Notes under the pieces: generated by a model
The model's database searches: none
What the model saw: the letters and a program-made list of their open reading frames with translations, nothing else
Told to the model about the DNA's origin: nothing
Program-made: the position numbers and the translations under genes
Source: Aggregatibacter sp. 2125159857
GTDB lineage: Bacteria; Pseudomonadota; Gammaproteobacteria; Enterobacterales; Pasteurellaceae
Direction of reading: 5' to 3'
NCBI RefSeq assembly: GCF_017798005.1
Contig: NZ_CP072548.1
Coordinates: forward strand, 1,922,001-1,986,000
DNA: 64,000 nucleotides
Shown: positions 52,654 to 63,483 of the stretch, piece after piece
Position numbering within the stretch: the stretch's first letter is position 1
How the letters are laid out: each line of letters opens with the position of its first letter

Positions 52654-52891
52654 CTGGAAGGCGGGACAAAATTTTGGTTCATTGATTTTGATAAGTGCGG
52701 TGAAAAATCGGGCAGTTTTTGGAAGGAAGGCAATTTGCAACGATTACAACGTTCCTTTAACAAAGAAGTGGAACGTATGCACATTCAATTTGACGGGCAA
52801 CATTGGCAGCACTTGATGGAAGGTTATTCACAAAAATAATCACGGGATTGGCAACAAAAACGGTAGGCACATTGATCTACCGTTTTTTATT
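52654..52891 (+). pseudogene. duplicated 3' fragment of kdkA (copy 2)
   Basis: This copy repeats the last 61 codons of kdkA, its stop and its terminator. The frame is still open, with two amino-acid changes against copy 1 (L190F and E229G), but the ATP lobe and the HTDLNAHN catalytic loop are absent, so it cannot be an active kinase. A short frame from 52621 would add a few residues from the REP unit and is not believed. The likely origin is a local duplication beside the REP units, or gene replacement by uptake of related DNA. Confidence 0.85.
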
Positions 52892-52909
52892 TCTAGTTAG
52901 TCCGGCAGA

Positions 52910-54571
52910 TTAGCAATCCTGCTTACCATACGCCTCTTGACGTAAAATCGCGCGAACGGCAGCATCGAATTCCGCCAACACATGATCCGCATTTTTCGGA
53001 TCAGTACCACGCGCATCAAGATAGAACTTGATTTTCGGTTCAGTACCGGAAGGACGAGCAATCAGACGACTGCCGTTTTCCAAGACGAAGACCAAAATGT
53101 CGCTTTGACGGTCGGTTTTGGTGTGGTCAATAAATTGTGCCACATTGAAACCACCGATTTGGCTTGGCGGGTTATTGCGAAGTGCGGTCATTAATTTGCC
53201 GATTTCAGACAAATCACTCACACGAATAGAAATTTGTCCGCTCACATAAGCACCAAATTCTTTGGTGAATTCCTCTGCATAATCTGCCAAGGTTTTGCCT
53301 TGTTTCTTCAAGCTACGCACTAAATCCAAGAACACGATAGCGGCTGAAATACCGTCTTTATCACGTACTTTGTCCGGATCCACCAAATAACCCAACGCTT
53401 CTTCAAAACCGAATAACAAGCCTTGGACTTTACCGATATATTTGAAGCCGGTAAGGGTTTCTTGGGATTCAAAACCATAACGTTTCGCAATCTCTGCCAA
53501 GGCAGGCGAGGACACAAGAGAACAAGCCAATACGCCTTTTTTACCTTGTGCTTGATATTGTTTCGCCAAATACCAACCCAAGAAACAACCTACCACATTG
53601 CCGTGCAATGGTTTCCAGTTGCCTTCAGCATCCGGCACTGCCACCGCTAAACGGTCAGCATCCGGGTCATTGGCAATAATAAATTCGGCATTGTTTGCTT
53701 TTGCCACTTGAATCGCTAAATCTAACGCCCCTTTTTCTTCCGGGTTCGGGAAATTCACGGTTGGGAAAGTGCCATCCGGCCAGACTTGTTCAGCAACGAT
53801 GTGCGGTTGTGGCAAGCCCGCTTTTGTCAACGTTTTGCTCAACACTTCATAGCCCACGCCGTGCATGGCGGTATAAACGTAGTTAATGTCGGTTTGCGGT
53901 TCTTTCGCAAGTGCGGCAGTTTTCGCAATATAAGCGTCCACCACGGTGTCATCTAACACAACGTAATCTTGGCTACGTGGTAAATCTTTCACGCTGCCGG
54001 CAGCGACTTTATCAATTAACGCCGCAATGTCTTTATCTGCCGGAGAAACGATTTGTCCGCCGCCGTTGGCTTTGCCTAAATAAACTTTATAGCCGTTATC
54101 TTCCGGTGGGTTGTGGCTGGCTGTCACCATCACGCCTGCGGTGGTATCAAAATATTGAATAGCATAAGCCAACACCGGGGTTGGTAATTTACGTGGTAAT
54201 AAATAGGCTTTAATGCCGGCGCCTGCCATGATTTCAGCCGTGTCGCGTGCAAATACATCGGAGTTTTTACGACCGTCATAGCCAATCACGATGGAAGGCT
54301 GTTTGTCATACCCTTTTAAATACTCAGCCAACCCACCGGCAGCTTGTGCCACCAACACACGATTCATCCCCATGGAACCGGCTTGCAGGCGACCGCGCAA
54401 ACCGGCAGTACCGAATTGTAAACGTCCGTCAAAACGGGCAGCAAGTTCAGCTTCGGCTTTTGTATCGCCACCTTTTGCCGCGCTTAAAAGTGCGGTTAAT
54501 TCTGCGTGCGTTTCTGCATCCGGATCTTGGTTTAACCAATTTTGTGCTATCTCGAAAAGTGTTGTCATCAT
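52910..54571 (-). CDS. phosphohexomutase (phosphoglucomutase/phosphomannomutase family)
   Basis: A 553-residue alpha-D-phosphohexomutase. FGTAGLRGRLQAGSMGMNRV is the substrate loop, VMVTASHNPPEDNGYK carries the phosphoserine (Ser152), NDPDADRLAVA is the Mg loop, GFKYIG the sugar-specificity region and RPSGTEPKIKFYL the phosphate-binding end. It interconverts hexose-1- and 6-phosphates for surface glycans or glycogen; glucose or mannose preference cannot be decided, so the symbol is left empty. The first ATG at 54571 is followed at once by a second; either may be used. GGAAG stands upstream. Confidence 0.9.
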   Translation of the reverse strand: MMTTLFEIAQNWLNQDPDAETHAELTALLSAAKGGDTKAEAELAARFDGRLQFGTAGLRGRLQAGSMGMNRVLVAQAAGGLAEYLKGYDKQPSIVIGYDGRKNSDVFARDTAEIMAGAGIKAYLLPRKLPTPVLAYAIQYFDTTAGVMVTASHNPPEDNGYKVYLGKANGGGQIVSPADKDIAALIDKVAAGSVKDLPRSQDYVVLDDTVVDAYIAKTAALAKEPQTDINYVYTAMHGVGYEVLSKTLTKAGLPQPHIVAEQVWPDGTFPTVNFPNPEEKGALDLAIQVAKANNAEFIIANDPDADRLAVAVPDAEGNWKPLHGNVVGCFLGWYLAKQYQAQGKKGVLACSLVSSPALAEIAKRYGFESQETLTGFKYIGKVQGLLFGFEEALGYLVDPDKVRDKDGISAAIVFLDLVRSLKKQGKTLADYAEEFTKEFGAYVSGQISIRVSDLSEIGKLMTALRNNPPSQIGGFNVAQFIDHTKTDRQSDILVFVLENGSRLIARPSGTEPKIKFYLDARGTDPKNADHVLAEFDAAVRAILRQEAYGKQDC

Positions 54572-54751
54572 GTCTTCCTTCTAGAAAATCAAACATTAAA
54601 AATACCTGTTAGACTATCTAAAAAATACTGAAAGTAAAACGTTTATTTCCGATTAATTACAACATTTTGATCTATTTCATAAATTCCCCCAAAGACGATC
54701 AAGGTCTTCGCCAAACCCAAATAACATGGCAGAAAATAAAGGCATTTTTTC

Positions 54752-54780
54752 TTTATCAGAAAGGCTTTTTTTGCTATAAC
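54752..54780 (+). promoter_or_regulatory. possible gpmA promoter
   Basis: TATAAC (54775-54780) with TTTATC (54752-54757) at 17-base spacing, 38 bases before gpmA. The -35 matches at 3 of 6. Confidence 0.35.
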
Positions 54781-54817
54781 TGAGTGAGTTTTTTTAATTA
54801 ATCTTAGGAGATCTATC

Positions 54818-55501
54818 ATGGAATTAGTGTTTATTCGTCACGGTTTTAGTGAATGGAATGCAAAAAACTTATTTACCGGTTGGCGTGATGTGAATTTAAC
54901 CGAACGTGGCGTAGAGGAAGCCAAAGCGGCAGGCAAAAAATTGTTGGATGCCAATTTTGAATTCGACATTGCTTTCACGTCTGTTTTAACTCGTGCGATC
55001 AAAACCTGTAATATCGTGTTGGAAGAATCTCACCAATTATGGATTCCACAAGTGAAAAACTGGCGTTTAAACGAACGCCACTACGGTGAGCTACAAGGCT
55101 TAGACAAAAAAGCCACCGCCGAAAAATACGGTGATGAGCAAGTTCACATTTGGCGCCGTTCTTACGACACATTGCCACCATTATTAGATCCGAAAGATCC
55201 AAATTCTGCCCACAATGACCGTCGCTACGCAAACCTACCGGCTGATGTTATTCCGGATGGTGAAAACTTGAAAGTGACTCTAGAACGCGTACTTCCGTTC
55301 TGGGAAGACCAAATCGCACCGGCATTATTAAGCGGCAAACGCGTTTTAGTGGTGGCGCACGGTAACTCTTTGCGCGCACTGGCAAAACACATTGAAGGCA
55401 TTTCCGATGCGGATATCATGGATTTAGAAATCCCAACCGGTCAGCCATTAGTGTATAAATTAGACGACAACCTAAAAGTGGTCGAAAAATTCTATTTATA
55501 A
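54818..55501 (+). CDS. gpmA: 2,3-bisphosphoglycerate-dependent phosphoglycerate mutase
   Basis: A 227-residue glycolytic enzyme (E. coli 250, but 227 is usual in Pasteurellaceae). [30 protein letters not shown] has the phospho-acceptor His8, [14 protein letters not shown] the catalytic Glu, and [19 protein letters not shown] the second His. It interconverts 3- and 2-phosphoglycerate, next to enolase in the pathway. TTAGGAGATC precedes the ATG. Confidence 0.97.
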   Translation: MELVFIRHGFSEWNAKNLFTGWRDVNLTERGVEEAKAAGKKLLDANFEFDIAFTSVLTRAIKTCNIVLEESHQLWIPQVKNWRLNERHYGELQGLDKKATAEKYGDEQVHIWRRSYDTLPPLLDPKDPNSAHNDRRYANLPADVIPDGENLKVTLERVLPFWEDQIAPALLSGKRVLVVAHGNSLRALAKHIEGISDADIMDLEIPTGQPLVYKLDDNLKVVEKFYL

Positions 55502-55526
55502 TTTTCACGAAATTTGCCATAAAAAA

Positions 55527-55557
55527 TCACCGCACTTTCATCATAAAAGTGCGGTGA
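55527..55557. terminator. uptake-signal terminator between gpmA and proS
   Basis: TCACCGCACTTT (55527-55538) and AAAGTGCGGTGA (55546-55557) form a 12-bp stem with a 7-base loop, with A/T-rich flanks both sides. It serves both convergent genes. Confidence 0.75.
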
Positions 55558-55602
55558 ATAATAAAAAGTGCGTTTATTTATCATAGCCACTTTATTTTGT
55601 GG

Positions 55603-57318
55603 TTACGCCTTAATTTGGCTTTTTAAGAAGTCAATCAATTGCGCTTTCGCAATCATTTGTTTCTCACCGCTACGACGATTTTTGTATTCGATTTCACCGT
55701 TCGCTAAGTTTTTCTCACCGATGACGACCATGTGCGGCACACCGATAAGTTCCATGTCAGCAAACATCACGCCCGGACGTTCTTTACGGTCATCAAAAAT
55801 CACTTCCACGCCTTGTGCCAATAAAGTGCGGTATAACTCTTCAGCGAATGCTTGCACGCTTTCCGATTTGTGCATATTCATCGGCACAATCGCTACGGTG
55901 AACGGCGCCATCGCATCGCTCGGCCAAATAATGCCGCGTTCATCATGATGTTGTTCAATCGCGGCTGCCACAACACGCGTCACACCAATACCATAGCAAC
56001 CCATGGTGACGACCGTAGGACGACCGTCTTCACCTTGCACTGTCGCATTCATGGCTTTGGAGTATTTATCGCCTAATTGGAAGATATGGCCGACTTCAAT
56101 ACCACGCTTAATTAACAATGTGCCTTTGCCATCCGGGCTTGGGTCGCCTTCCACCACGTTACGAATATCCGCCACTTTCGGCAACGCCACATCGCGTTCC
56201 CAGTTAATGTTGAAATAATGCTTACCGTCAATGTTGGCACCGGCACTGAAATCAGACATGATCGCCACGCTGCGGTCAATGATCACCGGAATGTTTAAGT
56301 TGACCGGTCCAAGGGAGCCGACGCCTGCGCCAATTTTCGCTTTAATGGCGGCTTCATCAGCAAATTCAAATGGGGAAGCGACTTCTGCCAGTTTCTCCGC
56401 TTTGACTTCATTTAATTCGTGATCGCCACGAATGATTAACGCCACTAACGGCTGTTCTTCACTAGCCCCTTTTACAATCAAGGTCTTAACGGTTTTCTCA
56501 ATCGGTTGGTTAAATTGCGCAACAAGCTCCGCAATGGTTTTCGCATTCGGTGTATCCACCAATTCCATCGCTTTGGTTGGAGCTGCACGCTCACCTACGG
56601 CAACGGCTTCGGCAAGTTCGATATTCGCCGCATAATCGGACTCGGTGGAGAAAATCACATCATCTTCGCCACTGTTTGCCAACACTTGGAACTCATGAGA
56701 CGCGCTACCACCGATAGAACCGGTATCTGCTTGCACAGCACGGAAATCCAAACCTAAGCGGGTGAAAATATTGCTATAAGTTTGGTACATCACATCATAG
56801 GTTTGTTGCAAACTTTCTTTGTCCATGTGGAAAGAATAAGCATCTTTCATGATAAATTCACGGCTACGCATCACGCCGAAACGTGGACGCACTTCATCAC
56901 GGAACTTGGTCTGAATATGGTATAAATTGAGGGGAAGTTGACGGTAAGAAGTCACTTCACGACGCATTAAATCGGTAATCGCTTCTTCATTGGTCGGGCC
57001 GATCACAAAACTCCGTTCACCACGGTCGGTGAAACGCAATAATTCCGGGCCATACTGATCCCAACGACCGGACTCTTGCCACAATTCCGCCGGTTGCACG
57101 ACGGGCATTTTGATCTCAATGGCGCCACTTTTATTCATTTCTTCGCGAATGATGTTTTCCACTTTTTGTAGCACGCGCCAACCGGTTGGCATCCAGTTAT
57201 AAAGGCCGGAAGCAAGAGGGCGAATCATGCCCGCACGCAACATGAGTTGATGGCTAACAATTGCCGCTTCTGCCGGGGTTTCTTTTAAGGTGGATAATAA
57301 ATATTTACTTGTACGCAT
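55603..57318 (-). CDS. proS: prolyl-tRNA synthetase
   Basis: A 571-residue class II synthetase (E. coli 572). Motif 1 to 2 regions read [21 protein letters not shown] and [21 protein letters not shown]; the insertion (cis-editing) domain, which clears Ala-tRNA(Pro), lies about 225-400 ([35 protein letters not shown]); motif 3 is [14 protein letters not shown]. The C-terminal anticodon domain ends VEIKNRR-like [14 protein letters not shown]. It is a single-gene unit divergent from selA. Confidence 0.97.
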   Translation of the reverse strand: MRTSKYLLSTLKETPAEAAIVSHQLMLRAGMIRPLASGLYNWMPTGWRVLQKVENIIREEMNKSGAIEIKMPVVQPAELWQESGRWDQYGPELLRFTDRGERSFVIGPTNEEAITDLMRREVTSYRQLPLNLYHIQTKFRDEVRPRFGVMRSREFIMKDAYSFHMDKESLQQTYDVMYQTYSNIFTRLGLDFRAVQADTGSIGGSASHEFQVLANSGEDDVIFSTESDYAANIELAEAVAVGERAAPTKAMELVDTPNAKTIAELVAQFNQPIEKTVKTLIVKGASEEQPLVALIIRGDHELNEVKAEKLAEVASPFEFADEAAIKAKIGAGVGSLGPVNLNIPVIIDRSVAIMSDFSAGANIDGKHYFNINWERDVALPKVADIRNVVEGDPSPDGKGTLLIKRGIEVGHIFQLGDKYSKAMNATVQGEDGRPTVVTMGCYGIGVTRVVAAAIEQHHDERGIIWPSDAMAPFTVAIVPMNMHKSESVQAFAEELYRTLLAQGVEVIFDDRKERPGVMFADMELIGVPHMVVIGEKNLANGEIEYKNRRSGEKQMIAKAQLIDFLKSQIKA

Positions 57319-57420
57319 TGAATTACCTATAATTCCAAGAATTTAAAAATACGAGAAAAAATTGGCGTTAGTGTATCTAATGCGCACGAAAAAGCAAAGA
57401 AGAAATCAGGTTTCACGCCT

Positions 57421-57426
57421 TATAAT
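57421..57426 (+). promoter_or_regulatory. -10 of the probable selAB promoter
   Basis: A perfect TATAAT lies 46 bases before selA. No fitting -35 was found at 16-18 bases upstream. Confidence 0.35.
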
Positions 57427-57471
57427 CCCCGCTTAAAATGCCAATTTAACACTCCAGAAAAAGGAATCATC

Positions 57472-58866
57472 ATGTCAGCCCTTTATCAAGCCCTTCCTGC
57501 CGTCGATAAATTACTCAAAACCCCGCAAGGTGAACAATTCGTGGCAGAATTTGGCCATAGTGCCACTGTCAGCGTGTCTCGCGAGATGTTGCAACAAGCG
57601 CGCGAACATATAAAACGCCATGAAAATCTACCGCACTTTTTGCAAACCGATGACGCGACCTTTCAGTACATCCGCCAACAATTATTGTTACAACAACAAG
57701 TGAACATTAAGAGCGTACATAATTTAACCGGCACGGTATTACACACCAATCTTGGACGCGCGTTGTGGTCACCGGCAGCACAACAAGCGGCTCTAGACGC
57801 TATGCAGGGCAATGTCGCGTTGGAATATGATTTAGCGGCTGGCGAGCGGAGCCATCGGGACAACTACATCAGCGACTTACTGCAACAACTCACGGGCGCC
57901 GAAGCCGCCTGTGTGGTGAACAACAACGCAGCGGCGGTATTACTGATGTTGGCGACTTTCGCGCAGGGTAAAGAGGTGATCATCTCCCGTGGTGAATTAA
58001 TTGAAATTGGCGGTGCTTTCCGCATTCCCGACATCATGGCACAGGCTGGTTGCAAACTGGTGGAAGTGGGCACCACCAACCGCACCCATTTAAAAGATTA
58101 TCGCAACGCAATTAACGAAAATACCGCCTTTTTAATGAAAGTTCACAGTAGTAACTACCAAATTTGCGGTTTCACGCATTCTGTTGACGAACAAGAACTG
58201 GCGGAATTAGGTAAAGAATTTGGCATTCCGGTCATCACAGATTTAGGCAGCGGCGCGTTAATTGATTTGAAACAATTTGACTTGCCAGAAGAACCGACGG
58301 TGCAAGAAAAATTACAACACGGCTTAGATTTAATTTCCTTCTCCGGCGACAAACTGCTTGGCGGACCACAAGCGGGCATTATCGTGGGTAAAAAAGCATT
58401 GATTCAACAGCTACAAGCCCATCCGCTCAAACGCGTGTTGCGTTGCGACAAAGTTACTCTTGCCGGGCTGGAAGCCACTTTGCGTTTGTATTTGCAGCCG
58501 GAAAAAATCACCGAAAAACTGACCGCACTTCATCTGCTCACTCAGCCCATCGACCAATTACAAGCACAGGCGGAACAACTGAAAAAGCGGTTGGAAAATC
58601 GTTTAAATGCAGATTACGTTATTGCGATCGAACCAAGCGAAGCGCAGGTTGGTAGTGGCTCCCAACCGTTGGCACGAATTCCGTCAGTTGCAGTAACCAT
58701 TGCGCCGGCAACAGAAAAAATGCCGACAAAAACCACCGCACTTTTCGCCCGTTTATTGGCGCTACCGCAACCGGTTATCGGGCGCATTGAACGGGATAAA
58801 ATTTGGTTGGACTTACGTAGCTTGGCCAATCTCGAACGCTTGCTCAACACGTTGGAGGCGCTATGA
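57472..58866 (+). CDS. selA: L-seryl-tRNA(Sec) selenium transferase
   Basis: A 464-residue PLP enzyme (E. coli 463) that turns Ser-tRNA(Sec) into Sec-tRNA(Sec) with selenophosphate. The PLP-lysine segment is [44 protein letters not shown] and [19 protein letters not shown] are also typical. AAAAGGAATC precedes the ATG. It overlaps selB by four bases (ATGA). Together they show this organism inserts selenocysteine. Confidence 0.97.
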   Translation: MSALYQALPAVDKLLKTPQGEQFVAEFGHSATVSVSREMLQQAREHIKRHENLPHFLQTDDATFQYIRQQLLLQQQVNIKSVHNLTGTVLHTNLGRALWSPAAQQAALDAMQGNVALEYDLAAGERSHRDNYISDLLQQLTGAEAACVVNNNAAAVLLMLATFAQGKEVIISRGELIEIGGAFRIPDIMAQAGCKLVEVGTTNRTHLKDYRNAINENTAFLMKVHSSNYQICGFTHSVDEQELAELGKEFGIPVITDLGSGALIDLKQFDLPEEPTVQEKLQHGLDLISFSGDKLLGGPQAGIIVGKKALIQQLQAHPLKRVLRCDKVTLAGLEATLRLYLQPEKITEKLTALHLLTQPIDQLQAQAEQLKKRLENRLNADYVIAIEPSEAQVGSGSQPLARIPSVAVTIAPATEKMPTKTTALFARLLALPQPVIGRIERDKIWLDLRSLANLERLLNTLEAL

Positions 58867-60722
58867 TTATTGTCACATCCGGACACGTTGACCACGGCAA
58901 AACCGCGCTATTACAAGCCCTCACCGGCACGCATACGGCGCATTTACCGGAAGAAAAAAAACGCGGCATGACCATTGATTTAGGCTACGCCTATTTGCCG
59001 TTAAAAGATCAAATCCTCGGCTTTATCGACGTGCCGGGGCACGAACGTTTTCTTGCCAATATGTTGGCAGGCTTAGGCGGCATTCATTACGCCATGCTTA
59101 TCGTTGCCGCAGACGAAGGCGTGCAAGCGCAAACCATCGAGCATTTAAACATTTTGAGCTTATTGCAATTGCAGGAAATCATGGTGGTGATCACCAAAGC
59201 CGACCGCGCCGATGCGCAACAAATCGACGCATTAGAACAACAGCTACGCCAACACTATGCCATCTTGGCGAACAGTAAATTCTTCGTGACCTCTGCCACC
59301 AGTGGTCAAGGCATCGAAACGCTACGCGATTATTTAGCGCAGTTGCCGGAATTGTCCGAGACAGAAAAACCGTTCCGTTATGCTATCGACCGTATTTTTA
59401 CCATTAAAGGCGCCGGTACCGTGGTGACGGGCACGGCATTTGCAGGCAAGGTTGCCATTGACGACGAATTGTATTTAAGCAATGGGCAAAAAGTGCGGGT
59501 GAAAAATATCCACGCACAAAATGAACAAAGCACAGAAGGCTTGGCAGGGCAACGCCTCGCGCTAAATATTAACTTGGATTTCGACCGCACGTTAATTGAG
59601 CGCGGCGATTGGTTGTTCTCCCAACCGCCCGCCAAAGCAACAGATCGCGTCACCGTTTGGCTAGAAAACCAAATTCCACTGAACGAAAGCCAACCGGTGC
59701 ATATTTATCACGCCGCCTCACACACCACGGGCAAGTTGACGTTATTGCAACAACCCAAACTCGCACCTCAGCAACACGCGCTGGCAGAACTGATTTTAGA
59801 ACAACCGTTGTTTTTGGCACATGGTGACAAAATCATCTTACGCAACAGCAACTCAACCGCCGTACTCGGTGGCGCAAAAGTGATTGAAATCCATTCACCG
59901 AAACGCCATAAGCGCACAGAAGCCCGTTTCGATTATTTACGCCAACTGATTCAAGCAGAAACAGCCGAAAAACGTACCGCACTTTATCTGCAAAATCATG
60001 CGGTGGAAGCCGAGCAGTTAATGTGGATTGAGCAACTGACGGACACGCAACTGGATGACATTCTTGAAAAAAACGGCGACATTCGTTTCCAAACCTGGTG
60101 TTTTAATGCCGAGTATCGCACGCAACAAACATCTAAATTATTGACCGCACTTGCGCAATATCACGAACAACATCCCGACCAACTCGGCTTAGGCAAAGCC
60201 CGTTTATATCGCATTGCGGCACTGAATCAGCCTGAAAAACTGATTTATCATTTTATTGATGAATTATTAGCCGAAAATCAGCTACAACAAACCCGTGGTT
60301 GGCTACACACCGCCGATCATAAAATTCAATTTAATGAACAAGAACGCGCATTATGGCAGCAAGTTTTTGAACAATTTGAGCAACATAACGGACAAGCATT
60401 ATGGGTGCGTGATCTTGCAGGCTTATTAGGGCAAGAAGAAAGTGTCATGCGCAATTTCCTCTACAAAGCCGGTAAATTAGGCTATCTCACCGCTGTGGTA
60501 AAAGACCGTTTCTTCCTGACCGAGAACATTTATGCCACCGCTCGCTTAATCAAACAGCTTGTCGCCGGAAAAGAAGGTATATCGGTGAACGAATTGCGAG
60601 ACGTCTTACAATTCGGACGCAAAATGACCGTCCAACTGGTGGAATATTTTGACCGCTGTGGTTTCTTACGCCGCAAAGGTAATATTCACGTGTTACGCGA
60701 TGCGGACGTGTTTGATTTGTAA
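58863..60722 (+). CDS. selB: selenocysteine-specific elongation factor
   Basis: A 619-residue GTPase (E. coli 614) that brings Sec-tRNA to UGA codons marked by a SECIS hairpin. G1 is GHVDHGKT (7-14), the effector loop [17 protein letters not shown]3 DVPGHERF and G4 TKAD. The EF-Tu-like domains 2-3 follow, then winged-helix repeats in the last 250 residues that bind SECIS RNA ([46 protein letters not shown] end). It is translationally coupled to selA; selC and selD are not in the window. Confidence 0.96.
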   Translation: MIIVTSGHVDHGKTALLQALTGTHTAHLPEEKKRGMTIDLGYAYLPLKDQILGFIDVPGHERFLANMLAGLGGIHYAMLIVAADEGVQAQTIEHLNILSLLQLQEIMVVITKADRADAQQIDALEQQLRQHYAILANSKFFVTSATSGQGIETLRDYLAQLPELSETEKPFRYAIDRIFTIKGAGTVVTGTAFAGKVAIDDELYLSNGQKVRVKNIHAQNEQSTEGLAGQRLALNINLDFDRTLIERGDWLFSQPPAKATDRVTVWLENQIPLNESQPVHIYHAASHTTGKLTLLQQPKLAPQQHALAELILEQPLFLAHGDKIILRNSNSTAVLGGAKVIEIHSPKRHKRTEARFDYLRQLIQAETAEKRTALYLQNHAVEAEQLMWIEQLTDTQLDDILEKNGDIRFQTWCFNAEYRTQQTSKLLTALAQYHEQHPDQLGLGKARLYRIAALNQPEKLIYHFIDELLAENQLQQTRGWLHTADHKIQFNEQERALWQQVFEQFEQHNGQALWVRDLAGLLGQEESVMRNFLYKAGKLGYLTAVVKDRFFLTENIYATARLIKQLVAGKEGISVNELRDVLQFGRKMTVQLVEYFDRCGFLRRKGNIHVLRDADVFDL

Positions 60723-60749
60723 AAGTGCGGTAAGTTTTTAAGTTATTTT

Positions 60750-61607
60750 TTAGATGTTGAAGACCGCAATCAACTCTCTTACTTTGACGCGTTTATGCGG
60801 CGCTTGGCTGATCGAGCGTTGCACTTTTAAGCGGCGGATTTTCGCGCCCTGGTAGATTTCTCGGGTGAATGGCGTGTCGTGATTGGAAATCACCACTTGG
60901 ACATTGCGTTGTTTCACAGTGTCTTTGGCAAGGTTGGCAAGATCGCGTTGGTTTGCGATGGAAAATTCATTGCCGGAATAATTGGTGAAATTGCTGTTTT
61001 GTGAAATGGGGGCATAGGGTGGGTCGCAGTAAATTACGCAGTCTTCATCCGCCATTTGGAAGGTTTGTTGAAAATCGGCGCAAATAAAGACCGCACTTTG
61101 TGCTTTAGCGGCAAAAAAACGGAGTTCTTCTTCCGGGAAATAATGGGTTTTGTAAGCGCCGAAAGGCACATTAAATTCGTTTTTGGCGTTGTAGCGACAC
61201 AAGCCGTTAAAGCCAAAACGATTTAAATACAGGAATAATACGGCACGTTGGAATACATCGGTACTTTGATTAAATTCTTTACGCTTGCTGTAATAGTAAC
61301 TTTCAGTATTGGCATCCGGGTGGAAGAAAACTGGTTTGCACGCTTGGATGTAACCTTCAACGTCCTGTTTGACGATGTTAAATAGGTGGATTAAATCAGG
61401 GTTGATGTCTGCCAGAATGTAGCGTTCGAAATGGCTGTTGAGAAATACCGCACCGGCACCGACAAACGGTTCGACCAAACATTGTTTGCGTTTTGGCAAT
61501 AAGCGGTTGATCTCGTCTGTGAGACGATATTTACCGCCCGCCCATTTGAGAAAGGGGCGACTTTTAGTTTTGGGTGTTGATGTCGTAGCTTTAGCAGATT
61601 TAGGCAT
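60750..61607 (-). CDS. dam: DNA adenine methylase
   Basis: From the ATG at 61607 the product is 285 residues (H. influenzae Dam 286). It methylates adenine in GATC, guiding mismatch repair and replication timing. FLKWAGGKYRL is the SAM-binding FxGxK motif and DCVIYCDPPYAP the catalytic DPPY. NRFGFNGLCRYN is the target-recognition part. A TTG further upstream at 61646 would overlap aroB and is not favoured. The gene starts 4 bases after the aroB stop, so aroK-aroB-dam is one operon. Confidence 0.95.
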   Translation of the reverse strand: MPKSAKATTSTPKTKSRPFLKWAGGKYRLTDEINRLLPKRKQCLVEPFVGAGAVFLNSHFERYILADINPDLIHLFNIVKQDVEGYIQACKPVFFHPDANTESYYYSKRKEFNQSTDVFQRAVLFLYLNRFGFNGLCRYNAKNEFNVPFGAYKTHYFPEEELRFFAAKAQSAVFICADFQQTFQMADEDCVIYCDPPYAPISQNSNFTNYSGNEFSIANQRDLANLAKDTVKQRNVQVVISNHDTPFTREIYQGAKIRRLKVQRSISQAPHKRVKVRELIAVFNI

Positions 61608-61611
61608 GGGG

Positions 61612-62700
61612 TTAGTCAACTTGCGTACAACGATTGATGGCTTCAATCACCTGTTCTTGTGGGACATCTGTCGCCACATAAGCCTGTCCAAGGGCTTTGA
61701 GGAGCACCAAACGCAATTTTCCATTGAGCACTTTTTTATCACGCATCATCAGTGGCAGATAATCTTGTGCGGTCATGCCATCCGGTGAAACGGTTGGCAA
61801 ATTGGCGCGCGCTAAAAGTTTTTCTAACCGTGCGACATCATGCGGTGTTAAATCGCCTAATTTTTCTGATAACGCCGCAGCCATCATACAGCCGGCGGAT
61901 ACCGCTTCGCCGTGTAACCAGTTGCCGTAACCTAAATGGGTCTCGATGGCATGGCCGAACGTGTGGCCAAGATTTAATAGCGCACGATCGCCTTTTTCCG
62001 TTTCATCGCGCGCTACAATATCCGCTTTTAATTGGCAACAACGGGCGATACATTGTTGTAATGCGTTTTGGTCAAGGGCGACTAAGTCATCGATGTGTTG
62101 TTCTAACCATTGGAAAAATGGGAAATCTAAAATCACCCCATATTTGATGACTTCGGCTAGGCCGGCGTTGAATTCACGTTTTGGTAAGGTGTTTAGGGTG
62201 AGCGTATCGACAATCACGGCACTCGGTTGATAAAACGCGCCGATCATATTTTTGCCTAATTCGTGGTTTACTGCCGTTTTGCCGCCCACGGAAGAATCCA
62301 CTTGGGCTAATAATGTCGTCGGAATTTGAATAAAACGAATGCCACGTTGATAACTTGCTGCGGCATAGCCTGCCACGTCACCGATGACACCGCCGCCTAA
62401 TGCCACGATCGTGGTATCGCGTCCATGGTTAGCTTTTAAAAGTGCGGTGAAAATCAGGTTCAAAGAATCCAGTGTCTTGTATTGTTCGCCGTCCGGCAAT
62501 ACCACGTGCTCAACAAGACAACCGATTTTTTCTAAGGTGTCCGTCACGGTAGAAAGATAATGTTGTGCAACAGTTGGATTGGTCACGATCATGACTTTAT
62601 TGCCGGATTGCAGCGGATAGCAATCGCTATTCGTGAGTAATCCGGCGCCGATATAAATCGGGTAGCTTCTTTCTTTTAATTCAACATTTACATACAACAT
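61612..62700 (-). CDS. aroB: 3-dehydroquinate synthase
   Basis: A 362-residue NAD- and metal-dependent enzyme (E. coli 362), step 2 of the shikimate pathway. [50 protein letters not shown] is the NAD/substrate region, [27 protein letters not shown] follows, and [26 protein letters not shown] carries the zinc-ligand histidines. It lies between aroK and dam. Confidence 0.98.
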   Translation of the reverse strand: MLYVNVELKERSYPIYIGAGLLTNSDCYPLQSGNKVMIVTNPTVAQHYLSTVTDTLEKIGCLVEHVVLPDGEQYKTLDSLNLIFTALLKANHGRDTTIVALGGGVIGDVAGYAAASYQRGIRFIQIPTTLLAQVDSSVGGKTAVNHELGKNMIGAFYQPSAVIVDTLTLNTLPKREFNAGLAEVIKYGVILDFPFFQWLEQHIDDLVALDQNALQQCIARCCQLKADIVARDETEKGDRALLNLGHTFGHAIETHLGYGNWLHGEAVSAGCMMAAALSEKLGDLTPHDVARLEKLLARANLPTVSPDGMTAQDYLPLMMRDKKVLNGKLRLVLLKALGQAYVATDVPQEQVIEAINRCTQVD

Positions 62701-62733
62701 TTACTTTGCCTTTGAAGTATTTAACCGTTCGCA

Positions 62734-63261
62734 TTAACCGTTGTAGTTGTCAATCAGGTCGATAATTTGTGTCGCCATAACTTTGGCACTTTGCTCGTCA
62801 GTTGGTAGGGTGATATCCGCCACTTCTTCATAGAGCGGATTGCGAACTTTAGCTAAGTCTTCCAACACTTGGCGCGGATCGTCAACATCTTGCAATAGCG
62901 GACGTTTTTTATCTCGTTGGGTGCGTTGATATTGTTTCTCTACGGTAGTTTCCAAATAAACTACGATACCGCGTGCGGAAAGATGATTGCGGTTGTCTTT
63001 TGATAACACTGCACCACCACCGGTAGATAATACAATGCCTTGACGTTGTGTTAATTCATTAATAAGGCGTTCTTCTCTTTTGCGGAATCCTTCTTCGCCC
63101 TCTACATCAAAAATCCAACCGATGTCGGCACCGGCGCGTTCTTCAATTTCTGCGTCGGTATCGACAAAATCCATGTTAAGTAGTTGTGCAAGTTGGCGAC
63201 CGATAGTGCTTTTACCTGCCCCCATAGGCCCCACGAGGAAAATATTACGTTTTTCTGCCAT
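62734..63261 (-). CDS. aroK: shikimate kinase I
   Basis: A 175-residue kinase (E. coli AroK 173) that makes shikimate-3-phosphate. The P-loop is GPMGAGKST (11-19), [30 protein letters not shown] binds shikimate, and [10 protein letters not shown] and RDKKRPLL complete the site. The fused lid is normal. The start [14 protein letters not shown] is that of AroK rather than AroL. It begins 33 bases upstream of aroB. Confidence 0.97.
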   Translation of the reverse strand: MAEKRNIFLVGPMGAGKSTIGRQLAQLLNMDFVDTDAEIEERAGADIGWIFDVEGEEGFRKREERLINELTQRQGIVLSTGGGAVLSKDNRNHLSARGIVVYLETTVEKQYQRTQRDKKRPLLQDVDDPRQVLEDLAKVRNPLYEEVADITLPTDEQSAKVMATQIIDLIDNYNG

Positions 63262-63483
63262 TGTTATTCATCTTAAATTTATGTCATCGGAAAAAATGTG
63301 ATCTTTTAGAAAATAAGAAACGACCGCAAGTGATGATTCATGTGGTCGTGTGAAAGTTTTGAATAAGTGGAAAAGATCACCCCAAAATTGTCCAAGATTA
63401 TCTCAATAAATCCCTATTCTTTTCAACCTAAACAAGCGATTTATTTCGTTTACCGCCATGTAAATGACAGGTTCATAGTGAAT

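Noticed and set aside
52621..52839. Short frame across REP unit C and the kdkA copy as a real gene
   Set aside because: It starts inside a repeat, has no ribosome site and lacks the kinase catalytic loop; it is a duplicated fragment.
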